DNA from: JAWVFM01 sp963841455
Lineage (GTDB): Bacteria; Actinomycetota; Thermoleophilia; Solirubrobacterales; 70-9
Length of the DNA stretch: 64,000 nucleotides
Direction of reading: 5' to 3'
NCBI GenBank assembly: GCA_963841455.1
Contig: CAWJCU010000007.1
Coordinates: 356,970-420,969, forward strand
The notes under the pieces are model-generated. The model worked only from the letters and a program-made list of their open reading frames with translations. It had not been told where the DNA came from and ran no database searches. Below, one piece after another: positions 1-6,834 of this stretch. Numbering within the stretch: the first letter of the stretch is position 1; every line of letters begins with the position of its first letter. A program made the position numbers and the translations under genes.

Positions 1-1
1 C

Positions 2-157
2 GACGCTCGCCCGGGCGGCCAGCTGCTCGACCTGAACGGCAATTGCGGGTACCGGCGGGGCTTCTGCCTTCGCTGGCTCAACGAGGGGGAGGTGGCGCCG
101 GTCGTGCACGCGTACGGGCTCGGGCGCGACGGCAGCGTCTTCCGGCTCATCGGCTGA
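2..157 (+). CDS. C-terminal fragment of an unrecognised protein
   Basis: The window opens inside a reading frame that runs 51 codons to a TGA at 155-157; the start lies upstream of the window. The visible part contains two cysteines (in NGNCGYRRGFC) and ends GSVFRLIG. The repeated aromatic and glycine residues suggest a beta-rich domain, but no family is recognised. The next gene begins 16 bases later on the same strand, so the two may be co-transcribed. Confidence 0.5.
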   Translation, partial: DARPGGQLLDLNGNCGYRRGFCLRWLNEGEVAPVVHAYGLGRDGSVFRLIG

Positions 158-173
158 GGCCGAGCGGCGCGCC

Positions 174-866
174 ATGCGCGAAAATTCACCGGTGGCCTTC
201 GCACCTCACGCCTTCACGGCTTCGGAGCTGGCGCAGCAGCTCGCCGCCGAGCGCCGCGGGGACCCTTTCCTCCTCTACCGCGACGGCGAGCGCGCGCAAC
301 GGCTGCTCACGCTTGAAGGTGACCGGGTCGCCGTCGGCCGCGAACCGGGGAGCGACCTGGTGCTCGATTGGGATCCCGAGGCGTCCCGGCTGCACGCGCT
401 GCTCGAACGGCTCGGGGGCAGCTGGACCGTGGTCGACGATCAGCTCTCGCGCAACGGCACGCTCGTCAACGGCGTCCGGGTGCGAGGTCGCCGCCGGCTG
501 AGCGATCGCGACGTGATCCACTTCGGCTCCACGCAGGCGCTCTACCGCGATCCGGCGAAGGGGTCCGACGAGACGGTACCGCCGTCGAGCGAGGCGACAA
601 TGGCCGGGATCACCGCCGCGCAGCAACGCGTCCTGTTGGCGCTATGCCGGCCGCTGCTCGAGGCGATGGACGAGGCCGGCACTCCCCCGTCCAACCCCGA
701 GATCGCCACCGAGCTGACGGTCTCGGTCGAGGCCGTGCGCAGCCACCTGAAGACGCTCTTCAAGCTGTTCGAGGTGCCCAACCTCCCGCAGAACCGAAAG
801 CGCGCCGAGCTCGCCCGGCGGGCGATGGCTTCGGGGGTCGTCATGCCGCGCGATCTGTCGAACTGA
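174..866 (+). CDS. FHA domain protein with C-terminal helix-turn-helix
   Basis: A 230-residue cytoplasmic protein. Residues about 45-125 form a forkhead-associated domain, which binds phosphothreonine peptides: the marks are VGREPGSD (54-61), the SRLHA segment (71-75) and SRNGTLVNG (92-100). Residues about 145-215 look like a LuxR/sigma-4 type helix-turn-helix (SNPEIATELTVSVEAVRSHL), with the usual pattern of a recognition helix followed by a dimerising helix. The likely role is transcription control in response to Ser/Thr kinase signalling, which is inference from the domain pair. There is no transmembrane segment or kinase domain. ATG start at 174. Confidence 0.75.
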   Translation: MRENSPVAFAPHAFTASELAQQLAAERRGDPFLLYRDGERAQRLLTLEGDRVAVGREPGSDLVLDWDPEASRLHALLERLGGSWTVVDDQLSRNGTLVNGVRVRGRRRLSDRDVIHFGSTQALYRDPAKGSDETVPPSSEATMAGITAAQQRVLLALCRPLLEAMDEAGTPPSNPEIATELTVSVEAVRSHLKTLFKLFEVPNLPQNRKRAELARRAMASGVVMPRDLSN

Positions 867-952
867 CCACTCGCTGATTTCGAGCCCATGGGTGGTCCGT
901 ACACCCACTTGGGGGATGGCGCAGCGAGCGGTCACACGGCAGGCTCGGGTCG

Positions 953-2104
953 ATGCCCGCCAAGAGAGACCGAACCCCACGCGGCACCCGGGCGATCCGG
1001 ATCGCGCTGCTCGTGACGCTCGGCGCCCTGATGGCCCCGGCGAGCGCCGGGGCCTTCGTCTATTGGACCGAGAGCACCGGGATCGGGCGCGCCAACCTCG
1101 ACGGCAGCGGCGTCAACCGGAGCTTCATCGTCGGCGCCAACGATCCGAGGGGGGTGGCGGTCGACGCCGGGCACGTCTACTGGGTCAACCTCGGCACGAA
1201 CACGATCGGCCGCGCCAATCTCGACGGCAGCGGCGTGGACAAGAGCTTCATCACGGGCGCTACGAGCCCAGTCGGGGTCGCGGTCGACGCCGAGCATGTC
1301 TTCTGGACCAACTTCGCGACGAACGCGATCGGCCGCGCCAACCTCGACGGCACCGGCGCCAACCAGAGCTTCATCACCGGCGCCCCCTTTAGCGGCCCGG
1401 ACGGGGTGGCGGTCGACGCCGGGCGCGTCTACTGGACCAACAACATCACGTCCACGATCGCGCGCGCCAATCTCGACGGCAGCGGCGCCAACCAGAGCTT
1501 TATCACCGACGCCTTCGCTCCGGCGGGGGTGGCGGTCGACGCCGGGCACGTCTACTGGACCAACCTTCCCAACGGCGCCAGCCTCGACACAATCGGCCGC
1601 GCCAATCTCGACGGCAGCGGCGCCAACCAGAGCTTCATCACCGGCGCTAGGACCCCAGTCGGGGTCGCGGTCGACGCCGAGCATGTCTTCTGGACCAACA
1701 GCAACAGCGGCGCGAACACGATCGGCCGCGCCAACCTCGACGGCAGCGGCGCCAACCAGGGCTTCATCGGCGGGCTCACTCAACCGCAGGGGGTGGCGGT
1801 CGATTCGGCGTCGCAGACGGTCACGCTCGGCAAGCCGAAGCTCGACAAGCGCCACGGCACCGCGACCCTGACCGCCACGGTCCCCACCGCCGGCACGCTC
1901 GTCCTCAAAGGCAAGGGGATCAAGAAGCGAAACAAGCAGGCGAGCGGCGCCGGCGAGGTCAAGCTCAAGGTCGTGGGAAACCGCAAGACGAAGCGCAAGC
2001 TGAGGCGAACCGGCGAGGCGCAGGTCACCGCCAACGTCACCTACACCCCGACCGGCGGCAGCCCGGAGACGACTTCGAAGCAGCTGACTCTGAAGCTGCG
2101 ATGA
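953..2104 (+). CDS. Secreted six-repeat YWTD/NHL-like beta-propeller protein
   Basis: A 383-residue protein with a signal peptide at about 1-35 (basic n-region, then ALLVTLGALMAPASAGA). Residues 36-285 hold six repeats of about 41-45 residues, each built as IGRANLDGSG-x-N-x-SFI-x-GA-x-P-x-GVAVDA-x-HVYWTN. This resembles LDL-receptor class B (YWTD) repeats, so one six-bladed propeller is the natural reading. The repeats are also nearly identical in DNA, pointing to recent tandem duplication. Residues about 290-383 form a Lys-rich beta-sandwich-like tail (LDKRHGTATLTATVP). The protein is presumably exported and surface bound; its ligand is unknown. Confidence 0.75.
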   Translation: MPAKRDRTPRGTRAIRIALLVTLGALMAPASAGAFVYWTESTGIGRANLDGSGVNRSFIVGANDPRGVAVDAGHVYWVNLGTNTIGRANLDGSGVDKSFITGATSPVGVAVDAEHVFWTNFATNAIGRANLDGTGANQSFITGAPFSGPDGVAVDAGRVYWTNNITSTIARANLDGSGANQSFITDAFAPAGVAVDAGHVYWTNLPNGASLDTIGRANLDGSGANQSFITGARTPVGVAVDAEHVFWTNSNSGANTIGRANLDGSGANQGFIGGLTQPQGVAVDSASQTVTLGKPKLDKRHGTATLTATVPTAGTLVLKGKGIKKRNKQASGAGEVKLKVVGNRKTKRKLRRTGEAQVTANVTYTPTGGSPETTSKQLTLKLR

Positions 2105-2175
2105 AACCTTCGATCGTCCTCGCCGCCAACCCGATTGATGCACCGTTCTACGTGCAGGCGATCTGCCCCGGCTGA
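2101..2175 (+). pseudogene. Possible 3' remnant of a collagen-like paralogue
   Basis: A 24-codon frame starts with ATG overlapping the stop of the preceding gene (ATGA at 2101-2104) and ends at TGA 2173-2175. Its last residues, FYVQAICPG, match the ending of the repeated non-collagenous module in the next gene (FTVQAIC, FGVTAIC, MTITAIC). It is read here as the stub of a deleted collagen-like gene; it could also be a short chance frame. Its TGA overlaps an ATG at 2175 that opens a signal-peptide-like stretch. Confidence 0.35.
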
Positions 2176-3337
2176 TGAAGAACTTGGTGACGATAGTCCT
2201 CGCGGCCGCCGCGGGCCGCCCGGGCCTCAGGGTCCCCCAGGGGCCCGCGGCCCCCAGGGTCCCCCCGGCCCGGCCGCGTCGCTGCTGCTTCGCCGCTCCT
2301 CCCAGACCTTCACCGGGCCACCCAACAAGCAGGCCCACGGCACCATCGCCTGCCCGGCCGGGACCTCCGTGGTCGGCGGCGGGGTTTCCTCCAACGGCGG
2401 CTTTCTCACGCAATGGGTCAACTCCCTCGCCCCCGAGGGCAACGGCTGGGGCGCCTTCATGGACACGAACGACACCGCTGCGTCGCACACCTTCACCGTC
2501 CAAGCCATCTGCGCGTCGGCGACGGTCACAAAGCGCACACTCCCCACGACCCGCGCCTCGCTCGGCGAGCCCGGGAAGCGAGGCCCGCGCGGGCGGCGCG
2601 GGCCCCCGGGCCCCCGCGGAGCCACGGGCCCGGAGGGCCCGCAGGGACCCCCGGGTCCGAACACGCTCGCCCTGGCGTACGTCAACGAGTCATTCTCCGG
2701 CCCGAACGGCGCGCAGTCGAACGGCCGGGTCACCTGTCCCGACGGGATGAGCGTCACCGGCGGCGGCGTCAACAGCGGCGGCGCCTTCAATGAGCAGCTC
2801 ATCAACACCAGCGCCCCCAGCGGGAGCAACGGGTGGGTCGGCTTCGTCGACACCTACGGCGGCACCGCCCGGGGGTTCGGCGTGACCGCGATCTGCACCA
2901 ATGCAAGCGTTGCGAAGGTGGCGAGCACGATCGGCGCGGCTGGGGCCACCCCGAACCCGAAGTCCGGCGGACGGCGCGGCCCACCGGGCCCGCGTGGTCC
3001 CGAGGGGCCGGTGGGCGCAACCGGACCGCAGGGACCGCGAGGTCCGGCCGGCTCGCTCTCCTCGCTCCAGCTCCACGTGGTGCAGAAGGAGTCCCTGGTC
3101 CTGAAGGGAACTCAGGGCGGCGACGCGGTCGATTGCCCAGGCGGGGAGCACGTGATCGGCGGGGGCGTCACGGTCGGGGGAACCTTCCGCCGGGCGGAGA
3201 TCAACAGCAGCGGACCGGCCGGCCGATCGGGCGGCGAGCGGGGCACCGCCTGGCAGGGCATCGTCGACGCCTTCACCCAGAACACCGGGATGACCATCAC
3301 CGCCATCTGCACGCCCTCGATCGTCGTCGAGCCGTGA
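2135..3337 (+). CDS. Collagen-like repeat protein with three tandem modules; 5' end possibly frameshifted
   Basis: A modular protein with three copies of a collagen-like Gly-X-Y stretch (about 8, 11 and 10 triplets, such as GPPGPQGPPGARGPQG), each followed by a domain of about 75-90 residues. That domain has a conserved Cys near its start (ACPAGTSVVGGGVSS, TCPDGMSVTGGGVNS, DCPGGEHVIGGGVTV) and a second Cys at its end (AIC). The open frame begins with TTG at 2135 and has no signal peptide. An ATG at 2175 in another frame encodes MKNLVTIVLAAAA, a good signal-peptide start that would join the collagen repeats after a one-base indel in the GC run near 2208-2222. The protein is presumably secreted, surface or spore-coat like. 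Confidence 0.7.
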   Translation: MMHRSTCRRSAPADEELGDDSPRGRRGPPGPQGPPGARGPQGPPGPAASLLLRRSSQTFTGPPNKQAHGTIACPAGTSVVGGGVSSNGGFLTQWVNSLAPEGNGWGAFMDTNDTAASHTFTVQAICASATVTKRTLPTTRASLGEPGKRGPRGRRGPPGPRGATGPEGPQGPPGPNTLALAYVNESFSGPNGAQSNGRVTCPDGMSVTGGGVNSGGAFNEQLINTSAPSGSNGWVGFVDTYGGTARGFGVTAICTNASVAKVASTIGAAGATPNPKSGGRRGPPGPRGPEGPVGATGPQGPRGPAGSLSSLQLHVVQKESLVLKGTQGGDAVDCPGGEHVIGGGVTVGGTFRRAEINSSGPAGRSGGERGTAWQGIVDAFTQNTGMTITAICTPSIVVEP

Positions 3338-3386
3338 GGCGCCCGGAGCCGGTAACGGTCGATCATGACGGTGACGGCCCTTTGCG

Positions 3387-3392
3387 TACAGT
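3387..3392 (+). promoter_or_regulatory. -10 hexamer of a leaderless promoter
   Basis: TACAGT followed by 6 nt and then the ATG of the gene at 3399; transcription would start at or next to the A of ATG. Confidence 0.55.
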
Positions 3393-3398
3393 AAGCCC

Positions 3399-4388
3399 AT
3401 GAGCCGCCGCCGACCGACGCTTGCGCTCGCCGCTTCCGCCCTCGCCCTCCTCGCCTTCGCGAGCACCGGCTCGGGCGAGCGCGCTCCGAATCCGAAGGCG
3501 TTCGACTCGAAGTGCGGCGCCTTCCCGGACGCGACCGGCATCGCCCCAGGTGCGCCGTCCCTTCCCGACCAGCGCGCCTGGAACCAGGACATCTCGGCGG
3601 CCCCGGTCGACCCGGCCTCCGATCGCATCATCCAATACATCGACTCGCACGGCGACAAGAACCTCCACCCCGACTTCGGCAGCCAACGCATTTACGGAAT
3701 CCCGTACAAAGTCGTCGGCCGGGGCACGAAGCCGACCAAGGTCAAGTTCACTGCGTACGGCGATGAATCCGACCACGGCGCGTACCGGATCCCCCTGTCC
3801 GCGCCGGTCGAGGGAGGCCCCAAGGGCGACGGCGACCGGCACGTGGTCGCCTACGACAAGTCGCGCTGCAAGCTGTATGAGCTCTTCAATGCGTTCCCGG
3901 GCCGAGGGAAGTGGAAGGCGGATGGCGGCGCGATCTGGAACCTCCGAAGCGCCGGCCTCCGCACCCCGGGCTTCACCTCCGCCGACGCCGCCGGGCTGCC
4001 GATCTTCCCCGGCCTCGCTCGCTTCGACGAGGTCAAGGCGGGCGCCATCAACCACGCGCTGCGAGTGACGTTCGAATCGACCCGCGACGCCTGGATCAAT
4101 CCGGCGTCGCACTGCGCGGGCGATACGAGATCGGCGGACGCTCCGCCGATGGGCCTGCGCCTGCGCCTCAAGGCCGCCTACGACACGTCCGCCCTCAAGG
4201 GCCAGGCGGCGGTGATCGCCGCGGCCCTGAAGCGCTACGGCGTGATCAACGCCGACAACGGCTCGAACTGGTTCTTCCAGGGCGCGCCCAACCGCGGCTG
4301 GAGCAACGACAACCTCCATCAACTTGCGAGCATCCCGGGCAGCGCCTTCGAGGTCGTCCAGAGCGAAGCGCCGGTCGAGCCCTGCTGA
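3399..4388 (+). CDS. Secreted protein of unknown function
   Basis: A 329-residue protein with a clear Sec signal peptide (MSRRRPTLALAASALALLAF, cleavage near residue 25). The mature part has motifs typical of a single conserved domain: AWNQDISAAPVD near 65, a His/Asp-rich stretch HPDFG near 90, YGIPYKVV near 98, DRHVVAYD near 148, and a C-terminal block GSNWFFQGAPNRGWSNDNL near 290 that reads like a carbohydrate or peptide binding pocket. There are four cysteines (near 39, 155, 233 and 329). No named family is recognised with confidence. A leaderless-type promoter sits immediately upstream, and the gene converges on yqgE with stops two bases apart. Confidence 0.7.
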   Translation: MSRRRPTLALAASALALLAFASTGSGERAPNPKAFDSKCGAFPDATGIAPGAPSLPDQRAWNQDISAAPVDPASDRIIQYIDSHGDKNLHPDFGSQRIYGIPYKVVGRGTKPTKVKFTAYGDESDHGAYRIPLSAPVEGGPKGDGDRHVVAYDKSRCKLYELFNAFPGRGKWKADGGAIWNLRSAGLRTPGFTSADAAGLPIFPGLARFDEVKAGAINHALRVTFESTRDAWINPASHCAGDTRSADAPPMGLRLRLKAAYDTSALKGQAAVIAAALKRYGVINADNGSNWFFQGAPNRGWSNDNLHQLASIPGSAFEVVQSEAPVEPC

Positions 4389-4389
4389 G

Positions 4390-4935
4390 TCAGTTCATCG
4401 ACGGGTCAGCCGGCATCCGGGCGACGATGGCGTACTGGCCGCCCTTGCGGGCCAGAACGTCATGCCAGAGCGCCTCCGGGTCGTCCGGGAAGAGCTCGGC
4501 CGGAAGGGGCGGCTCGACTATCCAGGAGTCGACATCGAGCTCCGCCTCGAGCTGGCCCGAGTCCCAACCTGAGTAACCGGCGTACGCCCTCCCGCGCCTC
4601 ACCACGCCGGCGAGCTCATCGAGATCGCGTCCTGCGGCCGCGAGGCCCACGTCGGCGGCGACGATCCACGCCGCCGAGGTCGGGTCGGAGAACTCGGCGA
4701 GCAGGACGACGGCCTCCGGCTGGACGGGCCCGCCGACGAACACGGGCCCGTTGCCCGCGATATCGGCGAGATCCTCCGAGACCTCGCGCAGCTCGGTGTC
4801 GGAGGGCCGGTTGAGGACGATGCCCATCGCGCCGTCGTCGTTGTGCTCGGTGATCAGCACCACCGTGCGCGCGAAGTTCGGGTCCATCAGCGCCGGTGAT
4901 GCTACGAGCAGCTTTCCCCGAAGCGAGTCCTCCAC
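4390..4935 (-). CDS. yqgE: YqgE/AlgH family protein
   Basis: About 181 residues covering the whole UPF0301 (YqgE/AlgH, DUF179) domain: SLRGKLLVASPALMDPNF at the start, then TVVLITEHNDDGAMGIVLNRP and PVFVGGPVQPEAVVLL. The biochemical role of the family is not settled. The GTG at 4935 is chosen because family members begin just before SLRGKLL and because CACAAT lies 7 nt upstream in the leaderless spacing seen across this window. An ATG at 4980 would add 15 atypical residues and leave only 15 bases before the divergent thioredoxin gene. Confidence 0.85.
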   Translation of the reverse strand: MEDSLRGKLLVASPALMDPNFARTVVLITEHNDDGAMGIVLNRPSDTELREVSEDLADIAGNGPVFVGGPVQPEAVVLLAEFSDPTSAAWIVAADVGLAAAGRDLDELAGVVRRGRAYAGYSGWDSGQLEAELDVDSWIVEPPLPAELFPDDPEALWHDVLARKGGQYAIVARMPADPSMN

Positions 4936-4983
4936 CCCCTTGATTGTGCCGCGCGCGGCCGCGAGACGGCCGTTCGGCATCGC

Positions 4984-4989
4984 TAACCT
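4984..4989 (+). promoter_or_regulatory. -10 hexamer of a leaderless promoter
   Basis: TAACCT, 6 nt before the ATG of the thioredoxin-TPR gene at 4996. Confidence 0.6.
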
Positions 4990-4995
4990 CGCTGC

Positions 4996-5754
4996 ATGGC
5001 GGATGTCTCCGAGCGGGATTTCGAGGCTCGCGTCGTCGAGCGCTCGCGTCAGCTTCCGGTCGTCGTTGACTTCTGGGCCGAATGGTGTGGGCCGTGCCGG
5101 ACCCTGGGACCTGCACTGGAAGCTGCGATCGCCAAGCGCGAGGGCGAGGTCGAGCTGGCGAAGGTCGACGTCGACTCCAACCAGCGGCTCGCGACCGCTT
5201 TCGGCATCCGCGGGATCCCGGCCGTAAAGGCGTTCCGCGACGGCAAGGTCGCGGCCGAGTTCACGGGCGCGCTCCCCCCGGCGCGGATCGAGGAGTTCCT
5301 CGACGGGATCCTCCCCTCGCAGGCCGATCGCCTCGCGGCGTCGGGCGACGAGGCGTCGCTACGAGCCGCGCTGAATGCCGATCCCACCCATGCGGGCGCC
5401 GCCACGGCCCTCGCGAAGATCCTCATCGCTCGGGGTGAAGCCGAGGCGGCCCGGTCCACCCTCGAGCCCATACAGGTCGACTTCGTGGCCGCGGGGCTCC
5501 TGGCGCGGATGGAGCTGGTGGACGCCGCGGAGGCTGACGAGCTCGCGCCGGAGCTCGCGGGGGGCTTCGATGCCTGGGATTCCGGTGATCCCGAGCGAGC
5601 CCTCGACCTCCTTCAATCGGCGCTCGAGGCGAGCGAAGATCCCGAGCAGCGCGATCTCCTGCGTCAGGTGATGGTGGCGATCTTCACCGAGCTTGGCTCG
5701 GAGCACCCGCTCGCGCAATCGCATCGGCGCCGGCTCGCCGCAGCGCTCACGTAG
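4996..5754 (+). CDS. Thioredoxin-TPR protein, CnoX/YbbN type
   Basis: A 252-residue cytoplasmic protein. Residues 1-105 are a thioredoxin fold with WAEWCGPCR (both active-site cysteines present) and the cis-proline region GIRGIPAVKAF. Residues about 115-250 are Ala/Glu/Leu-rich helical repeats as in the YbbN/CnoX C-terminal tetratricopeptide part. Family members act as holdases and redox chaperones; unlike E. coli CnoX, which lacks the WCGPC pair, this copy keeps it and may still do disulfide exchange. The gene is followed after 2 bases by ccdA, a thiol-electron carrier, which suggests a shared redox role. Confidence 0.85.
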   Translation: MADVSERDFEARVVERSRQLPVVVDFWAEWCGPCRTLGPALEAAIAKREGEVELAKVDVDSNQRLATAFGIRGIPAVKAFRDGKVAAEFTGALPPARIEEFLDGILPSQADRLAASGDEASLRAALNADPTHAGAATALAKILIARGEAEAARSTLEPIQVDFVAAGLLARMELVDAAEADELAPELAGGFDAWDSGDPERALDLLQSALEASEDPEQRDLLRQVMVAIFTELGSEHPLAQSHRRRLAAALT

Positions 5755-5756
5755 CG

Positions 5757-6494
5757 ATGGCCGCAGCCGACGCCGCAGCCGGGGTCGGGTTCTTCGCCGC
5801 GGCCGCGGCCGGCATCGTCTCGTTTCTCTCCCCCTGCGTCCTCCCGCTCGTGCCCGGATACCTCTCCGCGGTGACGGGGGTCTCCCCGAGCGAGCTCGAG
5901 CGCGTCGGGTGGAGGCGGGTGCTCGCCCCCAGCCTCGTCTTCATCGGCTCGTTCTCGGCGATCTTCGTCGTGCTCGGCCTGACGGCGACCGGCCTGGGCC
6001 AGACCCTCAGCGACAACCGGTCGACCCTCGAGGACCTGAGTGGCGTCCTCATCATCGTGATGGGGTTCCTGTTCGTCGCCGCCGCCTTCCTGCCGCGCCT
6101 GGCTCGCGAGTGGCACGTGGAGGCTCTCCTCGAGCGCGCGGGCAAGGGTGGCCCGGCCGTCGCGGGGGCCGCGTTCGCGGTCGCTTGGACCCCGTGCATC
6201 GGGCCAACGCTCGGCGCGATCCTGACGGCGGCCGCCGCCTCCTCGTCGGCGGCGCACGGCGCGCTCCTCCTGCTCGCTTACTCGGCCGGCCTCGGGATTC
6301 CCTTCCTCGTGACCGCCCTTGCCTTCTCGCGCATGACGACGGCGTTCGCCGTCGTCCGGCGCCACTACGGCGTCGTCATCGGGGTGGGCGGCGCAATCCT
6401 CATCGCCATGGGCGTGCTGATCCTCACCGGGGAGTTCACGCAGCTCAACATCGAGGCCCAGAAGCTGACGAGCGACCTGGGCATCAACCCGTAG
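5757..6494 (+). CDS. ccdA: CcdA/DsbD-like cytochrome c biogenesis membrane protein
   Basis: A 245-residue membrane protein with six predicted helices. The redox cysteines of the family are present in FLSPCVLPLVPGYL (near residue 27) and AWTPCIGPTLGAIL (near 147). CcdA passes electrons from cytoplasmic thioredoxin across the membrane to extracytoplasmic thiol proteins used in cytochrome c maturation. It starts 2 bases after the thioredoxin-TPR gene, so the pair is probably one operon. Length fits the six-helix CcdA form. Confidence 0.9.
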   Translation: MAAADAAAGVGFFAAAAAGIVSFLSPCVLPLVPGYLSAVTGVSPSELERVGWRRVLAPSLVFIGSFSAIFVVLGLTATGLGQTLSDNRSTLEDLSGVLIIVMGFLFVAAAFLPRLAREWHVEALLERAGKGGPAVAGAAFAVAWTPCIGPTLGAILTAAAASSSAAHGALLLLAYSAGLGIPFLVTALAFSRMTTAFAVVRRHYGVVIGVGGAILIAMGVLILTGEFTQLNIEAQKLTSDLGINP

Positions 6495-6506
6495 CGGCAG
6501 CCTGCC

Positions 6507-6794
6507 CTAGACGGGCGGCTCGCTCGCAGGCGCCTCGACCTCGTAGGGCACGCCGACGACCTCTAGCTCGGCGATCTCCTCCTCGTCGGTCTCGCGCGAG
6601 CAGACGATGCGGAACCGCCCGGTCCCGATCTCCGGATCGGGAACGATCGGAATGCCCCGAACCTCCTCCCAGCCCAGGCGCTCCACCTCGAACGGGTTCA
6701 TCCGCACCTCGGCGGCCGGGAAGGGGCAGCTGGAGTTGTGCTGGTCGATCGCCTTGGAGATCGCCTCGAGGTTCTTCGCCTCAGCCGATGCCAT
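6507..6794 (-). CDS. Conserved small protein of unknown function
   Basis: A 95-residue acidic cytoplasmic protein beginning MASAEAKNLEAISKAIDQHN, with a single Cys-Pro near residue 22 and a beta-rich middle (RFRIVCSRET). There are no membrane segments and no recognised domain. The ATG at 6794 is chosen because a TACAAT hexamer lies 6 nt upstream; longer in-frame extensions look non-coding. It is divergent from the WS/DGAT gene, with 40 bases between starts. Confidence 0.6.
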   Translation of the reverse strand: MASAEAKNLEAISKAIDQHNSSCPFPAAEVRMNPFEVERLGWEEVRGIPIVPDPEIGTGRFRIVCSRETDEEEIAELEVVGVPYEVEAPASEPPV

Positions 6795-6800
6795 GAATCG

Positions 6801-6806
6801 ATTGTA
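6801..6806 (-). promoter_or_regulatory. -10 hexamer of a leaderless promoter
   Basis: On the minus strand this reads TACAAT, 6 nt before the ATG at 6794; five of six match the TATAAT consensus. Confidence 0.6.
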
Positions 6807-6834
6807 AGCGCGCGGTTTGACAAGATTGCACCGG

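Noticed and set aside
902..918. Small inverted repeat near the TGGGTG/CACCCA pair upstream of the propeller gene
   Set aside because: A 6-bp stem in 70% GC DNA is expected by chance, and no promoter or regulator supports it.
932..2503. Long minus-strand open frame of over 500 codons opposite the propeller gene
   Set aside because: It is antisense to the repeat protein and made of Arg/Gly/Ala/Val-biased sequence from GC-rich codon shadows; its repeats mirror those of the plus-strand gene.
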